The position numbers and the translations under genes were made by a program. From positions 16,608 through 80,607 of the forward strand of contig BMSW01000004.1 in the NCBI GenBank assembly GCA_014649355.1: DNA of 64,000 nucleotides. Reading direction: 5' to 3'. Shown one piece after another: positions 35,856 to 43,162 of the stretch (positions are counted from its first letter, which is position 1; every line of letters begins with the position of its first letter). The DNA is from Streptomyces althioticus (GTDB lineage Bacteria > Actinomycetota > Actinomycetes > Streptomycetales > Streptomycetaceae). The notes below the pieces were generated by a model. It was not told the DNA's origin. It saw nothing but the letters and a program-made list of their open reading frames with translations, and did not search any database.

Positions 35856-36764
35856 GTGGAGCCGGAACACGCCTCCGTCAATGGACGGAAGAAGCCACAG
35901 CGGCCACAGCGGACGCATCGTGAAGTGGCCGACGAGCTGCGCGCCCGGATCCGGTCCGGGGTGCTGCGGCCGGGTCAGCGCATGCCCACGCAGGCGCAGC
36001 TGGCCGCCGAGTTCGGCGTCGAGCGGCAGGCCGTGCGGGGCGCGTTGCGCATCCTGCAGTCGGAACATCTGCTGACGAACATCTCCAAAGGGGCGCCCGC
36101 GACGGTCGCGGAGCGGGCCGACCGCGCCCCGGCGGGCCCCGCGGCCCCGCCGCAGCCCACCACGGTGGCGCTCGCACCCCGGATAGCGTCCGCCTTCGAG
36201 GCGGAGCACGTGAAGATCGACGCCGTCTGCCTCACCGCCGTCTCCCTCACCCTCGCCATCGGCGAGCCGCTGCGGCAGATCTACACGGGGCGACTGAAAC
36301 CGGCCAAGGTCGACGTCCGCGTCCTGTTGCCCAGCCGGAGCATCGACCTGGCCTTCCCGGTGCCGGTCGGCGGACGGCAGGGCGACGACGACCCGGTGCA
36401 CGAGCGCTGGCTGGCCCAGCGCAACGCCCAGGGGCAGGTGCTCCGCCACAACCTGATGGCCCTGCGCGCCACGCACGGGATCGACGTGCGCGTGACCTTC
36501 CGTGCGCTGCCCTTCACGCCGCCGGTGAAGCTGTACCTGCTCAACAACTCCGAGGCGCTGTTCGCCTACTACACGGTGACCCGCAGCGAGGCGCTGATCG
36601 GCCAGGAGAGCCTGCCGACGTACGACGCGCAGGGCGTGCGGTCGATGCTGTTCGCCTTCGAGCAGGGCGACGGCCTGCGCGACACGACCTTCGTGGAGCA
36701 GTCCCGCCTGTGGTTCAACGCACTGTGGGAGACGATCAGTTCGGAGCTGGAGCTCACGGACTGA
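35856..36764 (+). CDS. GntR-type regulator with unusual C-terminal domain, copy 1
   Basis: 302 residues. A GntR winged helix (about 22-88: VADELRARIRSGVLRPGQRM, AEFGVERQAVRGALRILQSE) is joined by a Pro/Ala linker to a ~190-residue domain that I cannot assign to FCD, UTRA or aminotransferase types. Conserved points are LAPRIASAFE, IDAVCLTA, RVLLPSRSIDLAFPVP, ALPFTPPVKLYLLN and a terminal WFNALWETIS. The second copy (37222) is very similar. Leaderless GTG start at 35856. Confidence 0.88.
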   Translation: MEPEHASVNGRKKPQRPQRTHREVADELRARIRSGVLRPGQRMPTQAQLAAEFGVERQAVRGALRILQSEHLLTNISKGAPATVAERADRAPAGPAAPPQPTTVALAPRIASAFEAEHVKIDAVCLTAVSLTLAIGEPLRQIYTGRLKPAKVDVRVLLPSRSIDLAFPVPVGGRQGDDDPVHERWLAQRNAQGQVLRHNLMALRATHGIDVRVTFRALPFTPPVKLYLLNNSEALFAYYTVTRSEALIGQESLPTYDAQGVRSMLFAFEQGDGLRDTTFVEQSRLWFNALWETISSELELTD

Positions 36765-36824
36765 CGTCTCCCACAGAGGCCTGGTCGGGCCGGCCACGCT
36801 TCCGCGGCGGCCGGGGCGGGCCGG

Positions 36825-37013
36825 TCACAGGGCGGGGCGGGCCACGAGCAGCGCCAGCAGCACCGCTCCGGCGGAGCTGACACCGGGCCGTTTCGCGTGG
36901 ATGCCCACGGTGACGAGCAGCAGGCCGAGGAGGCCGGCCGCGCCGTACCTCCACTGGAGAAGCTGCTCGACGGTGACGACGACGACGGCGGAGATCAGGG
37001 CGATGACGGGCAT
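36825..37013 (-). CDS. Small two-span membrane protein, module copy 2
   Basis: 62-residue paralogue of the protein at 35490 (MPVIALIS...EQLLQWRYG...LLLVTVGIHAKR...GAVLL). Two hydrophobic segments flank a basic turn HAKR. GGGGG lies just upstream of the ATG, as in copy 1. It is divergent from the regulator at 37222 and convergent with the first regulator. It is probably membrane-embedded and possibly controlled by the adjacent regulator. Confidence 0.82.
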   Translation of the reverse strand: MPVIALISAVVVVTVEQLLQWRYGAAGLLGLLLVTVGIHAKRPGVSSAGAVLLALLVARPAL

Positions 37014-37119
37014 GGTGTACCCCCTTCGGGCGGAGACGGTGGAACGGGGCGACGGCGCCGGTGGCCCTGAGGCGGTGACTGTCCGAAGAGCGGAACGCTA
37101 ACCTCCGCCAACTCCGCCA

Positions 37120-37215
37120 AGTTGGCAACCAACTCCAGTATAGTTGTCCCCACTTGGCTCCTACTCATAAACAACTTTCAAACAACTGCCTTTAGATGGA
37201 TCAAAGTTGTAGCGT
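37120..37215. promoter_or_regulatory. Divergent operator/promoter region, module copy 2
   Basis: AGTTGG-CAA-CCAACT (37120-37134), then TAGTTGTCCCCACTTGG (37141-37157) and the -10 hexamer TAGCGT (37210-37215), 6 nt before the GTG. Every spacing is the same as in copy 1 (21 bp to the second motif, 90 bp to the -10), which argues for recent duplication or selection on a shared operator. Confidence 0.8.
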
Positions 37216-37221
37216 TTGGTC

Positions 37222-38100
37222 GTGGCCCAGGAGAACGTGTCAGTGAACGGCAGCAGCAGGCTCTCGGCCCAGGAGATCGCCGACATCCTGCGGGAACGCA
37301 TCCGCGGGGGTGCGCTGAAGGCGGGCGACCGGCTGCCCACGCAGGCCGAGCTGGCCGAGGAGTTCGGAGTGGAGCGCGGCACCGTCCGCCAGGCCCTGCG
37401 GGCCCTCCAGGACGACGGGCTCCTCAGCAACGTCAGCAAGGGAAGCCCGCCCCGGATCGCCGCGCCCGCCCCGGCCCGGGAGGAGCCCCAGCCGACGATG
37501 GTGGGGCTGGCGCCCCGGCTGACGGAGGCGTTCTCCACGCCCCGCGTGCGGATCGACGCCGTGTGCCTCACCGCGGAGAGCTTCATGCTGGCGGTCGGCG
37601 AGCCCGTCCGGCACATCCACGAGAGCCGTATCCGCCCCGAGGCGATCGACGTCCGCATCATGCTGCCGTCCCGGCGGATCAACCTCGCCTTCCCCGTACC
37701 GGTCGAGGGTCGCGACGCGGGCGACGAGGACCCGGTGCACGAACGGTGGCTGGCCCAGCGCAACTCCCAGGCCCGCGTGCTCCAGCACAACCTCCAGGCG
37801 CTGCGCGCCACGCACGGCATCGACGTGCACGTGTCCTTCCGGGCGCTGCCCTTCACCCCGCCGGTGAAGCTGTACCTGCTCAACGGCGAGGAGGCGCTGA
37901 TCGGCTACTACATGCTGACCCGCCGCGAGGAGGAGTGGGAGAGCCAGACCCTGGAGATGTACGACGCCCTCGGCTCCGCCTCCCTCCTCTTCTCCTTCGC
38001 CAAGCGGGCCGGCCGGCGGGACCAGGCGTTCGTGGAGGAATCCCAGAAGTGGTTCGACGCCCTCTGGGAAACCATCACGACGGACCTGACACTCTCCTAG
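37222..38100 (+). CDS. GntR-type regulator with unusual C-terminal domain, copy 2
   Basis: 292-residue paralogue of the regulator at 35856. HTH at about 15-75 (EIADILRERIRGGALKAGDR, EEFGVERGTVRQALRALQDD). The C-terminal domain shares long identical stretches with copy 1, for example VHERWLAQRN, ALRATHGIDV and ALPFTPPVKLYLLN, and ends WFDALWETITTDL. The stop TAG overlaps the GTG of the HAD hydrolase by 1 nt, so the hydrolase is co-translated with this regulator. Confidence 0.88.
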   Translation: MAQENVSVNGSSRLSAQEIADILRERIRGGALKAGDRLPTQAELAEEFGVERGTVRQALRALQDDGLLSNVSKGSPPRIAAPAPAREEPQPTMVGLAPRLTEAFSTPRVRIDAVCLTAESFMLAVGEPVRHIHESRIRPEAIDVRIMLPSRRINLAFPVPVEGRDAGDEDPVHERWLAQRNSQARVLQHNLQALRATHGIDVHVSFRALPFTPPVKLYLLNGEEALIGYYMLTRREEEWESQTLEMYDALGSASLLFSFAKRAGRRDQAFVEESQKWFDALWETITTDLTLS

Positions 38101-38855
38101 TGACTTCTGAGACGCAGCAGACTGAAGCGGTGACAACCGAGACCGAGGCGGAACCGAACGACCTGCGGAACCTGATCGAAGGCGCCCGCGTCGTGCTGTG
38201 GGACTTCGACGGCCCCGTCTGCCGGCTCTTCGCCGGCCACTCCGCCGAGCGGGTGGCCCGGGACCTGGTGGACTGGCTGGAGGGGCGGGGGCTGCACGGG
38301 CTGCTGGACGAGTCCGCGCGCGAGTCCCTCGACCCGCACGTCGTCCTGCGCGCGGTGGACCGCCGGCACCCCGGCAGCGACCTCGTCGCGGAACTCGAGG
38401 AACGGCTCACCCAGGAGGAGCTGAGGGCCGCGGCCTCCGCCCGGCCGACGCCGTACGCCGACCCCCTGGTCCGCACCTGGACGGCGGTGGGCGCCCGCCT
38501 GGCCATCACGACGAACAACTCGCCGCGGGTGGTGAAGGAGTACCTGACGTCCCGGGGCCTGCTGCCGTGCTTCGCGCCGCACATCTACGGCCGCACCCAG
38601 GAACTCCGCCACCTGAAGCCTCATCCGCACTGCATCCAGCGGGCGTTGAACGCGATGGGCGCGGCTCCGGCGACGGCCCTGATGATCGGGGACACCCCGT
38701 CCGACTTCCTCGCGGCGCGGGCGGCGGGGGTGCCGTTCCTGGGGTACGCCAGGAACGAGCGGAAGAACAAGGTGTTGCGGGACGCGGGGGCGGAGTGGAT
38801 CGTGGGGTCGCTGGAGCCGGTGCTGAAGGCGGTGTGGGAGGCCGGTCAGGCCTGA
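38100..38855 (+). CDS. HAD-superfamily hydrolase
   Basis: 251-residue HAD phosphatase. Motif I DFDGP (D35, D37), motif II ITTNNSP, motif III Lys in HLKPHPHC and motif IV GDTPSDFLAA are intact, so it should be an active phosphohydrolase. A helical cap sits between motifs I and II. The N-terminal ~20 residues are Glu/Thr-rich. The GTG overlaps the stop of the preceding regulator (TAGTG). It ends 10 bp inside the convergent third small membrane gene. The substrate is unknown; the paired kinase-like gene at 40281 hints at a shared metabolite. Confidence 0.9.
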   Translation: MTSETQQTEAVTTETEAEPNDLRNLIEGARVVLWDFDGPVCRLFAGHSAERVARDLVDWLEGRGLHGLLDESARESLDPHVVLRAVDRRHPGSDLVAELEERLTQEELRAAASARPTPYADPLVRTWTAVGARLAITTNNSPRVVKEYLTSRGLLPCFAPHIYGRTQELRHLKPHPHCIQRALNAMGAAPATALMIGDTPSDFLAARAAGVPFLGYARNERKNKVLRDAGAEWIVGSLEPVLKAVWEAGQA

Positions 38856-39028
38856 ATCATCAGCGCGGTGAGCACCACGGCCGCCCCGACGGCGAGCCCC
38901 TCACGGCGGGCGCGTACGCCCACACCGACGAGGAGGAGCAGAACCAGGCCGAGCACGCCCAGCCGCGTCTCGGCCAGCAGGCTCATCAGCAGCTTGCCCA
39001 GCGCGGTGATCAACTGAAGGCGGTACAT
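38846..39028 (-). CDS. Small two-span membrane protein, module copy 3
   Basis: 60 residues from the ATG at 39028 (MYRLQLITALGKLL...). It is the most divergent paralogue but keeps the core L-G-V-L-G-x-x-x-L-x-L-V-G-V-G-V-R-A-R-R and the Gly-Ala hydrophobic second helix. A frame continuing upstream to 39142 lacks hydrophobic or conserved sequence. It overlaps the HAD hydrolase by 10 bp at its 3' end and is divergent from the third regulator. Confidence 0.72.
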   Translation of the reverse strand: MYRLQLITALGKLLMSLLAETRLGVLGLVLLLLVGVGVRARREGLAVGAAVVLTALMIQA

Positions 39029-39082
39029 GAGCCGACCATCCCCCTCCACTTTCCGACACCGTCCGGAAGCGCTCAACTCGCG

Positions 39083-39205
39083 GTCCAATTGGACTGGTTG
39101 GCCTGAGAGCTGTCTGCCCGGACCGGTTGATCCCTTAACCAACGGTCCGCCTGTATCAGGGACTTGTGGACGGTTGGTTTGCCGGTGGACCGAAAGCGGT
39201 ACGTT
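39083..39205. promoter_or_regulatory. Divergent operator/promoter region, module copy 3
   Basis: Contains the perfect palindrome GTCCAATTGGAC (39083-39094) and a near-perfect 12-bp inverted pair AACCAACGGTCC (39137-39148) / GGACGGTTGGTT (39168-39179). TACGTT (39200-39205) lies 6 nt before the regulator's GTG. The shared TTGG/CCAA content suggests a related but diverged operator set compared with copies 1 and 2. Confidence 0.65.
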
Positions 39206-39211
39206 CCGGTC

Positions 39212-40090
39212 GTGGCCGGGAGGGGTGACGAGTCAAGCGGCGGCGGTGGGCGGGAGGCCCAGCGGGTCGCCGACGAGTTGCGCGCGCGGATCGGGCACGT
39301 CTATCCCCTGCACTCCTTCCTGCCGGCGCAGCGCGCCCTCGCCGTGGAGCTGGGCGTCTCACGCGACACGGTGCAGCGGGCGCTGCGGGAGCTGGCGAGC
39401 GAGGGGTGGATCGAGTCCCGGCGGGGCAGCGGCTCGCGGGTCATGAAGGTCCAGCGCATACAGTCGTCGACGGCCAAGGCGACCCGTGTGCGTGGTCAGG
39501 TGACGCTGGCGCCCTTCATCAGCGAGGCCTTCGAGCGCCCTGAGGTCACGCTGGACGTGTACACCCTGACGTCGGAGTCCCTGGACGCCCACATTCGCCT
39601 GCAGTCGGAACGCATCCGCGGTGGCTTCATCTCGCCCCAGCGCATCACGCTCCGTATGCTCCTTCCGGATCCGTCACTTCCGCTGCCGTATCCGCGGGTG
39701 AAGGAGAGTCCGGACGACGCCCGGATGCGGACGCGGTTGCGGACCATTACGGAGACGCATACGGCCTCCCTGGTCAGCGCGCTGAGGGACCTCCAGACCG
39801 AAGGCCTGGTCCCATCGGTCGACGTACGGATCCGGCACGCTCCGCTGACCCCGACCTTCAAGCTCTACCTGCTCAACGAGGCCGAGGCGCTGCACGGCAT
39901 GTACGAGATCATCGAGCGGCAGCTGGAGCTGGCGGACGGCGAGGTGGTGACCGCGCTGGACGTACTGGGGCTGGGCGCGACCCTCACCCACCATGTGAAG
40001 AATCCGGCCGATGCCGGCGCCCCCGGCACCGTGTTCCTGGACGGCATGCAGCAGTGGTTCGACTCCGTGTGGAAGCACCTCGCCCAGTGA
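39212..40090 (+). CDS. GntR-type regulator with unusual C-terminal domain, copy 3
   Basis: 292 residues, the most diverged of the three. HTH about 12-72 (RVADELRARIGHVYPLHSFL, VELGVSRDTVQRALRELASE). The C-terminal domain keeps the order of conserved points: LAPFISEAFE, LDVYTLTSESL, ITLRMLLPDPSLPLPYP, PTFKLYLLNEAEAL and WFDSVWKHL. Leaderless GTG start. The double kinase-like gene follows 190 bp downstream on the same strand. Confidence 0.86.
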   Translation: MAGRGDESSGGGGREAQRVADELRARIGHVYPLHSFLPAQRALAVELGVSRDTVQRALRELASEGWIESRRGSGSRVMKVQRIQSSTAKATRVRGQVTLAPFISEAFERPEVTLDVYTLTSESLDAHIRLQSERIRGGFISPQRITLRMLLPDPSLPLPYPRVKESPDDARMRTRLRTITETHTASLVSALRDLQTEGLVPSVDVRIRHAPLTPTFKLYLLNEAEALHGMYEIIERQLELADGEVVTALDVLGLGATLTHHVKNPADAGAPGTVFLDGMQQWFDSVWKHLAQ

Positions 40091-40280
40091 CTGCGGTGCT
40101 GTACGATTCCGGCCACCGATTGAGCAGCAGCTGCTCCCCCGTCCGTACCAGAGAGCACATCAGCGACTGGGACGGGCCTCCGTAACTCGGGCACGTGGGT
40201 GACACCCGGCTGCCCGGTGCCGGACGCCATGCGGTTGACTTCCGCGTGCGGAAACGGAGGCCGCATGTCTACCGTCATTT

Positions 40281-42473
40281 GTGTCTCCCTCGTACGTCAC
40301 GGAGCGGCCAGTGGGCGCACCACCCCTTCCCCGACCGGCCCTCGGGGCGCCCACTTGTCCGGACGACCGGCTCCGCGACTTCGTGGAGCGCGCCACGCTG
40401 TGCGGTACGGCCGCCAGCGGTCACCACAACCAGAACTACGTGCTGGCACTGGACGATCCCGAGGCGCGGTTACTCGGCCGTGAGCCGGGGACATCGGTGA
40501 CGGTGCGCATCCGCAGGGCCGAGGCCCTACCGGTGGTGATCAGAACCTGGGACAACGAGGAAGAGATCCTCGGAGCGGTCAAGGACGTCCTGCCCCACGT
40601 GCCGCAGTGCCTGGCCAAGGGTCCGGACTTCGCCGTCCACAGCTATGTGGAAGGAGTCCCGCTGTCCAGCATCTGTGCCAACGGGAAGCCCCTCGACACC
40701 TTGCTGGTGCGGGCACTGACCGGACTGCTGGCCCAGATGACCCGGGTCAGACGCAGCTCGCTGCCGGCCCTGCCGCCCCACTGGCCGAGCAACGACACCG
40801 ACAGCCAGGCGTTCCTGCGCACTCTGGCCCACCTCGCGGACGAGCAGATCCGCCGGCCCAATTGGACTGCCTTCGGCGGACTGTTCGCGGCGCTGGGCAT
40901 CCCGGAGGACGCCCTGATCCGGCTGGCCGAGCGCACCCCCGCCATGGCGCGACGGCCGTACAGCCTGCTCCACGCCGACCTGCACCGGGACAACGTGATC
41001 GTGTCCTACGGCGGATCGCTTCCTCTGATCTGCGTCGACTGGGAGCTGGCGACGTACGGCGATCCCCTCCACGACCTGGCGACCCATCTGGTGCGCATGC
41101 AGTACCCGGATCACCAGTGGCCCGAGGTGATCGGCGCGTGGGAAGAGGCCATGCGCCGCGTCCGTCCGGCGGCCGTCAACGGGTTGGGCAAGGATCTGAA
41201 GCACTACCTCGAATTCGAGCGCGCGCAGTCCGTTTTCCCGGACGTCATGCGGGCGGCGCAGTCCCTGGAGCAGGCGTACTCGCAGAAGAATCTGGACGAG
41301 GCTACGGCGGTGGTGGACCGGGCGCTGCGCGCGGCGGCGCGACCGTTGGGCCTCCGGAGCGTTCCCGGTCCGAAGGAGATCGAGCGCGCCCTGTTCCGCT
41401 GGCAGTCGTCGCGAGGAGTGTGCGGCGCCCAGGTCGTCAGGTGGTTGCCGGATCGGCGTCTCGCGCTGCCGGACGACTTCGGTGAGGGCAATGTCCTCGA
41501 TGCCCTGTCGGTGGAAGGCGCGGCCCCAGCCAGCCGCGTTTTCAAGGGCACGGCACACCTCAATACAGTCGTCCGGGTCCCCGGGGTCTGCTACCCGGTC
41601 GTCGTACGGCGCAGGCTGCCTGACGTCACCCGGAGGGAACCGCATTTCCTCAGTGAGCACGCGGTGCTGCGGGGCATCGAGGAGGCGAAGGTCGCCGTGA
41701 ACGCGCCCAGGGCCCTCGCCCTGGGCGAGACGCACGGGAACGACCACTTCGCGATCCACACCTACATGGGCCCGGAGGACGTCGACCGTCCCCCCAACCA
41801 TCCTGTGCACGGCCTACTGCCCCACGAGGCGGACGGGCTGGTGGACCAGCTGTGCGCCCTGACCCAGGTGGACTACAAGCGGATCGACCCGTTGGCTGAC
41901 GAGCCGGGTTTCCACTACTGGCTCAAGGACGAGCTGGTCCGCCTCGTCGGAGGACTGCCCAGGAAAACCCAGCAACTCGCCCGGCAGCTAGGCCTTCCGG
42001 ATCACGACCGCCTGAAACAGATCCTGTCCCGGCAGAAGGTCAGCCACCGTGAGCATGCTCTCCTCCACGGCGATCTCAACCCCTGGAACCTGGTGCGCCG
42101 GGACGGTGGGCTGAGCATCATCGACTGGGAGATGGCCCTGATCGGCGACCCCCTGTACGACCTGGTCCGGCACATGCACCTCACCCCCACCCGCCCGGAG
42201 ATCCGGGACCGCATGTTCCGCCGCTGGGAGCGCAACCTTCCGCCCGAGTACACGCGCGACTGGCAGAAGGACTGGCAGGTGTACCGACGCCTCGAAGCCG
42301 TCCGCTCGGCCTACATCGACCTCGACCGCATCGTCACGGGAGCGAGCCTCGACGCCCCGAACGTCCGCCGCGCGGTCGCCTCGTACGCGGTGACCCTGGG
42401 AGTCGCCACGGGCGCCCTCGGTCTGCCGGTCCGGGCCACGGCCAACCCGTACCTCGCCCGCGCCCTGGTCTGA
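40281..42473 (+). CDS. Tandem two-domain aminoglycoside-phosphotransferase-like (APH/choline kinase fold) protein
   Basis: 730 residues with two complete kinase-like domains. Domain 1 has H231-A-D-L-H-R-D-N238 and the metal-binding D253-W-E; domain 2 has H596-G-D-L-N-P-W-N603 and D615-W-E, each followed by GDPL(H/Y)DL. Both look catalytically competent. APH-fold enzymes phosphorylate antibiotics, choline, sugars and other small alcohols; the substrate is unknown. The start is unsure: GTG 40281 has no good ribosome site, while GTG 40311 follows GGAG. A GGAGG-led ATG at 40265 is in another frame. Confidence 0.85.
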   Translation: MSPSYVTERPVGAPPLPRPALGAPTCPDDRLRDFVERATLCGTAASGHHNQNYVLALDDPEARLLGREPGTSVTVRIRRAEALPVVIRTWDNEEEILGAVKDVLPHVPQCLAKGPDFAVHSYVEGVPLSSICANGKPLDTLLVRALTGLLAQMTRVRRSSLPALPPHWPSNDTDSQAFLRTLAHLADEQIRRPNWTAFGGLFAALGIPEDALIRLAERTPAMARRPYSLLHADLHRDNVIVSYGGSLPLICVDWELATYGDPLHDLATHLVRMQYPDHQWPEVIGAWEEAMRRVRPAAVNGLGKDLKHYLEFERAQSVFPDVMRAAQSLEQAYSQKNLDEATAVVDRALRAAARPLGLRSVPGPKEIERALFRWQSSRGVCGAQVVRWLPDRRLALPDDFGEGNVLDALSVEGAAPASRVFKGTAHLNTVVRVPGVCYPVVVRRRLPDVTRREPHFLSEHAVLRGIEEAKVAVNAPRALALGETHGNDHFAIHTYMGPEDVDRPPNHPVHGLLPHEADGLVDQLCALTQVDYKRIDPLADEPGFHYWLKDELVRLVGGLPRKTQQLARQLGLPDHDRLKQILSRQKVSHREHALLHGDLNPWNLVRRDGGLSIIDWEMALIGDPLYDLVRHMHLTPTRPEIRDRMFRRWERNLPPEYTRDWQKDWQVYRRLEAVRSAYIDLDRIVTGASLDAPNVRRAVASYAVTLGVATGALGLPVRATANPYLARALV

Positions 42474-42510
42474 GGCCGGCGCGGACCGGTCGGGTGCGTA
42501 GGCTCGCCGC

Positions 42511-43122
42511 ATGAGCGAGATCGGGCTGCGGGAGCGCAAGAAGCGGCGGATGTACCGGACGGTGTCGGACATCGCGATCCGGATGTTCCTGGAGCGTGGT
42601 TTCGACGCGGTGTCCGTCGCCGAGGTGGCCGCCGCGGCCGAGATCTCCAAGCCGACGCTCTTCCGGTACTTCCCCGCCAAGGAGGACCTCGTCCTGTACC
42701 GGATCGCGGATCACGAGGAGGAACCCGCCCGCGTCGTGCGGGAGGGGCCGACGCCCGTCGAGGCGCTGAAGCGCCACTTCCTGGCAGGCCTGGAACGTCA
42801 CGACCCGGTGACGGGGCTCAACGACGACCCCGAGGTGCTCGCCTTCCACACCCTGCTCTACGGGACGCCCTCCCTGGTCGCCCGGCTGTACGGCCATCTG
42901 GAGCGGACCGAGGAGGCGCTGGCCGAGGCGCTCGGGGACGGGCTCGACGCCCGGCTCGCCGCCGGACAGATCATCGCCGTGCGGCGGATCCTCGCGCAGG
43001 AGAACTGGCGGCGGATCGCGGCAGGGGAGTCCCTCGACGCCGTGGGCGAGGACGCGGTGGACGCGGCGGAGCGGGCGTTCGGGGTGCTGGCGCGGAGCCT
43101 GCCAGCGGGCGTTACCGAGTAA
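42511..43122 (+). CDS. TetR-family transcriptional regulator
   Basis: 203-residue TetR repressor: HTH about 15-60 (TVSDIAIRMFLERGFDAVSV, EISKPTLFRYFPAKEDL), followed by a helical ligand domain. TAGGCT (42499-42504) lies 6 nt before the ATG, so it is leaderless. It is directly followed, 40 bp downstream, by the HelD-type helicase gene, and its stop codon lies inside an inverted repeat that may be its operator. Confidence 0.91.
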   Translation: MSEIGLRERKKRRMYRTVSDIAIRMFLERGFDAVSVAEVAAAAEISKPTLFRYFPAKEDLVLYRIADHEEEPARVVREGPTPVEALKRHFLAGLERHDPVTGLNDDPEVLAFHTLLYGTPSLVARLYGHLERTEEALAEALGDGLDARLAAGQIIAVRRILAQENWRRIAAGESLDAVGEDAVDAAERAFGVLARSLPAGVTE

Positions 43123-43155
43123 AAAACATTACTGAGTTACGTTTCTTGCTACGCT
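43112..43155 (+). promoter_or_regulatory. Candidate TetR operator and leaderless helicase promoter
   Basis: AGTAA-AAAACA-TTACT (43118-43133) is an inverted repeat, and TTACCGAGT/TTACTGAGT (43112-43120, 43129-43137) a direct one, in an AT-rich patch. TACGCT (43150-43155) lies 7 nt before the helicase ATG. I do not see a rifamycin-associated element here. Confidence 0.5.
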
Positions 43156-43162
43156 CGGGGGA

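Noticed and set aside
38846..39142. 98-residue version of the third small membrane protein
   Set aside because: The first 38 residues are hydrophilic and non-conserved and would cover the operator region; the ATG at 39028 aligns with copies 1 and 2.
40265..40483. ATG with a GGAGG site opening a 72-codon frame before the double-kinase gene
   Set aside because: The product is Arg/Pro/Gly-rich and overlaps the kinase frame; it has no conserved look. I kept it only as a note on the uncertain kinase start.
43123..43162. Rifamycin-associated element before the helicase gene
   Set aside because: The expected long GC-rich inverted repeat is absent; only an AT-rich TetR-like operator is visible.
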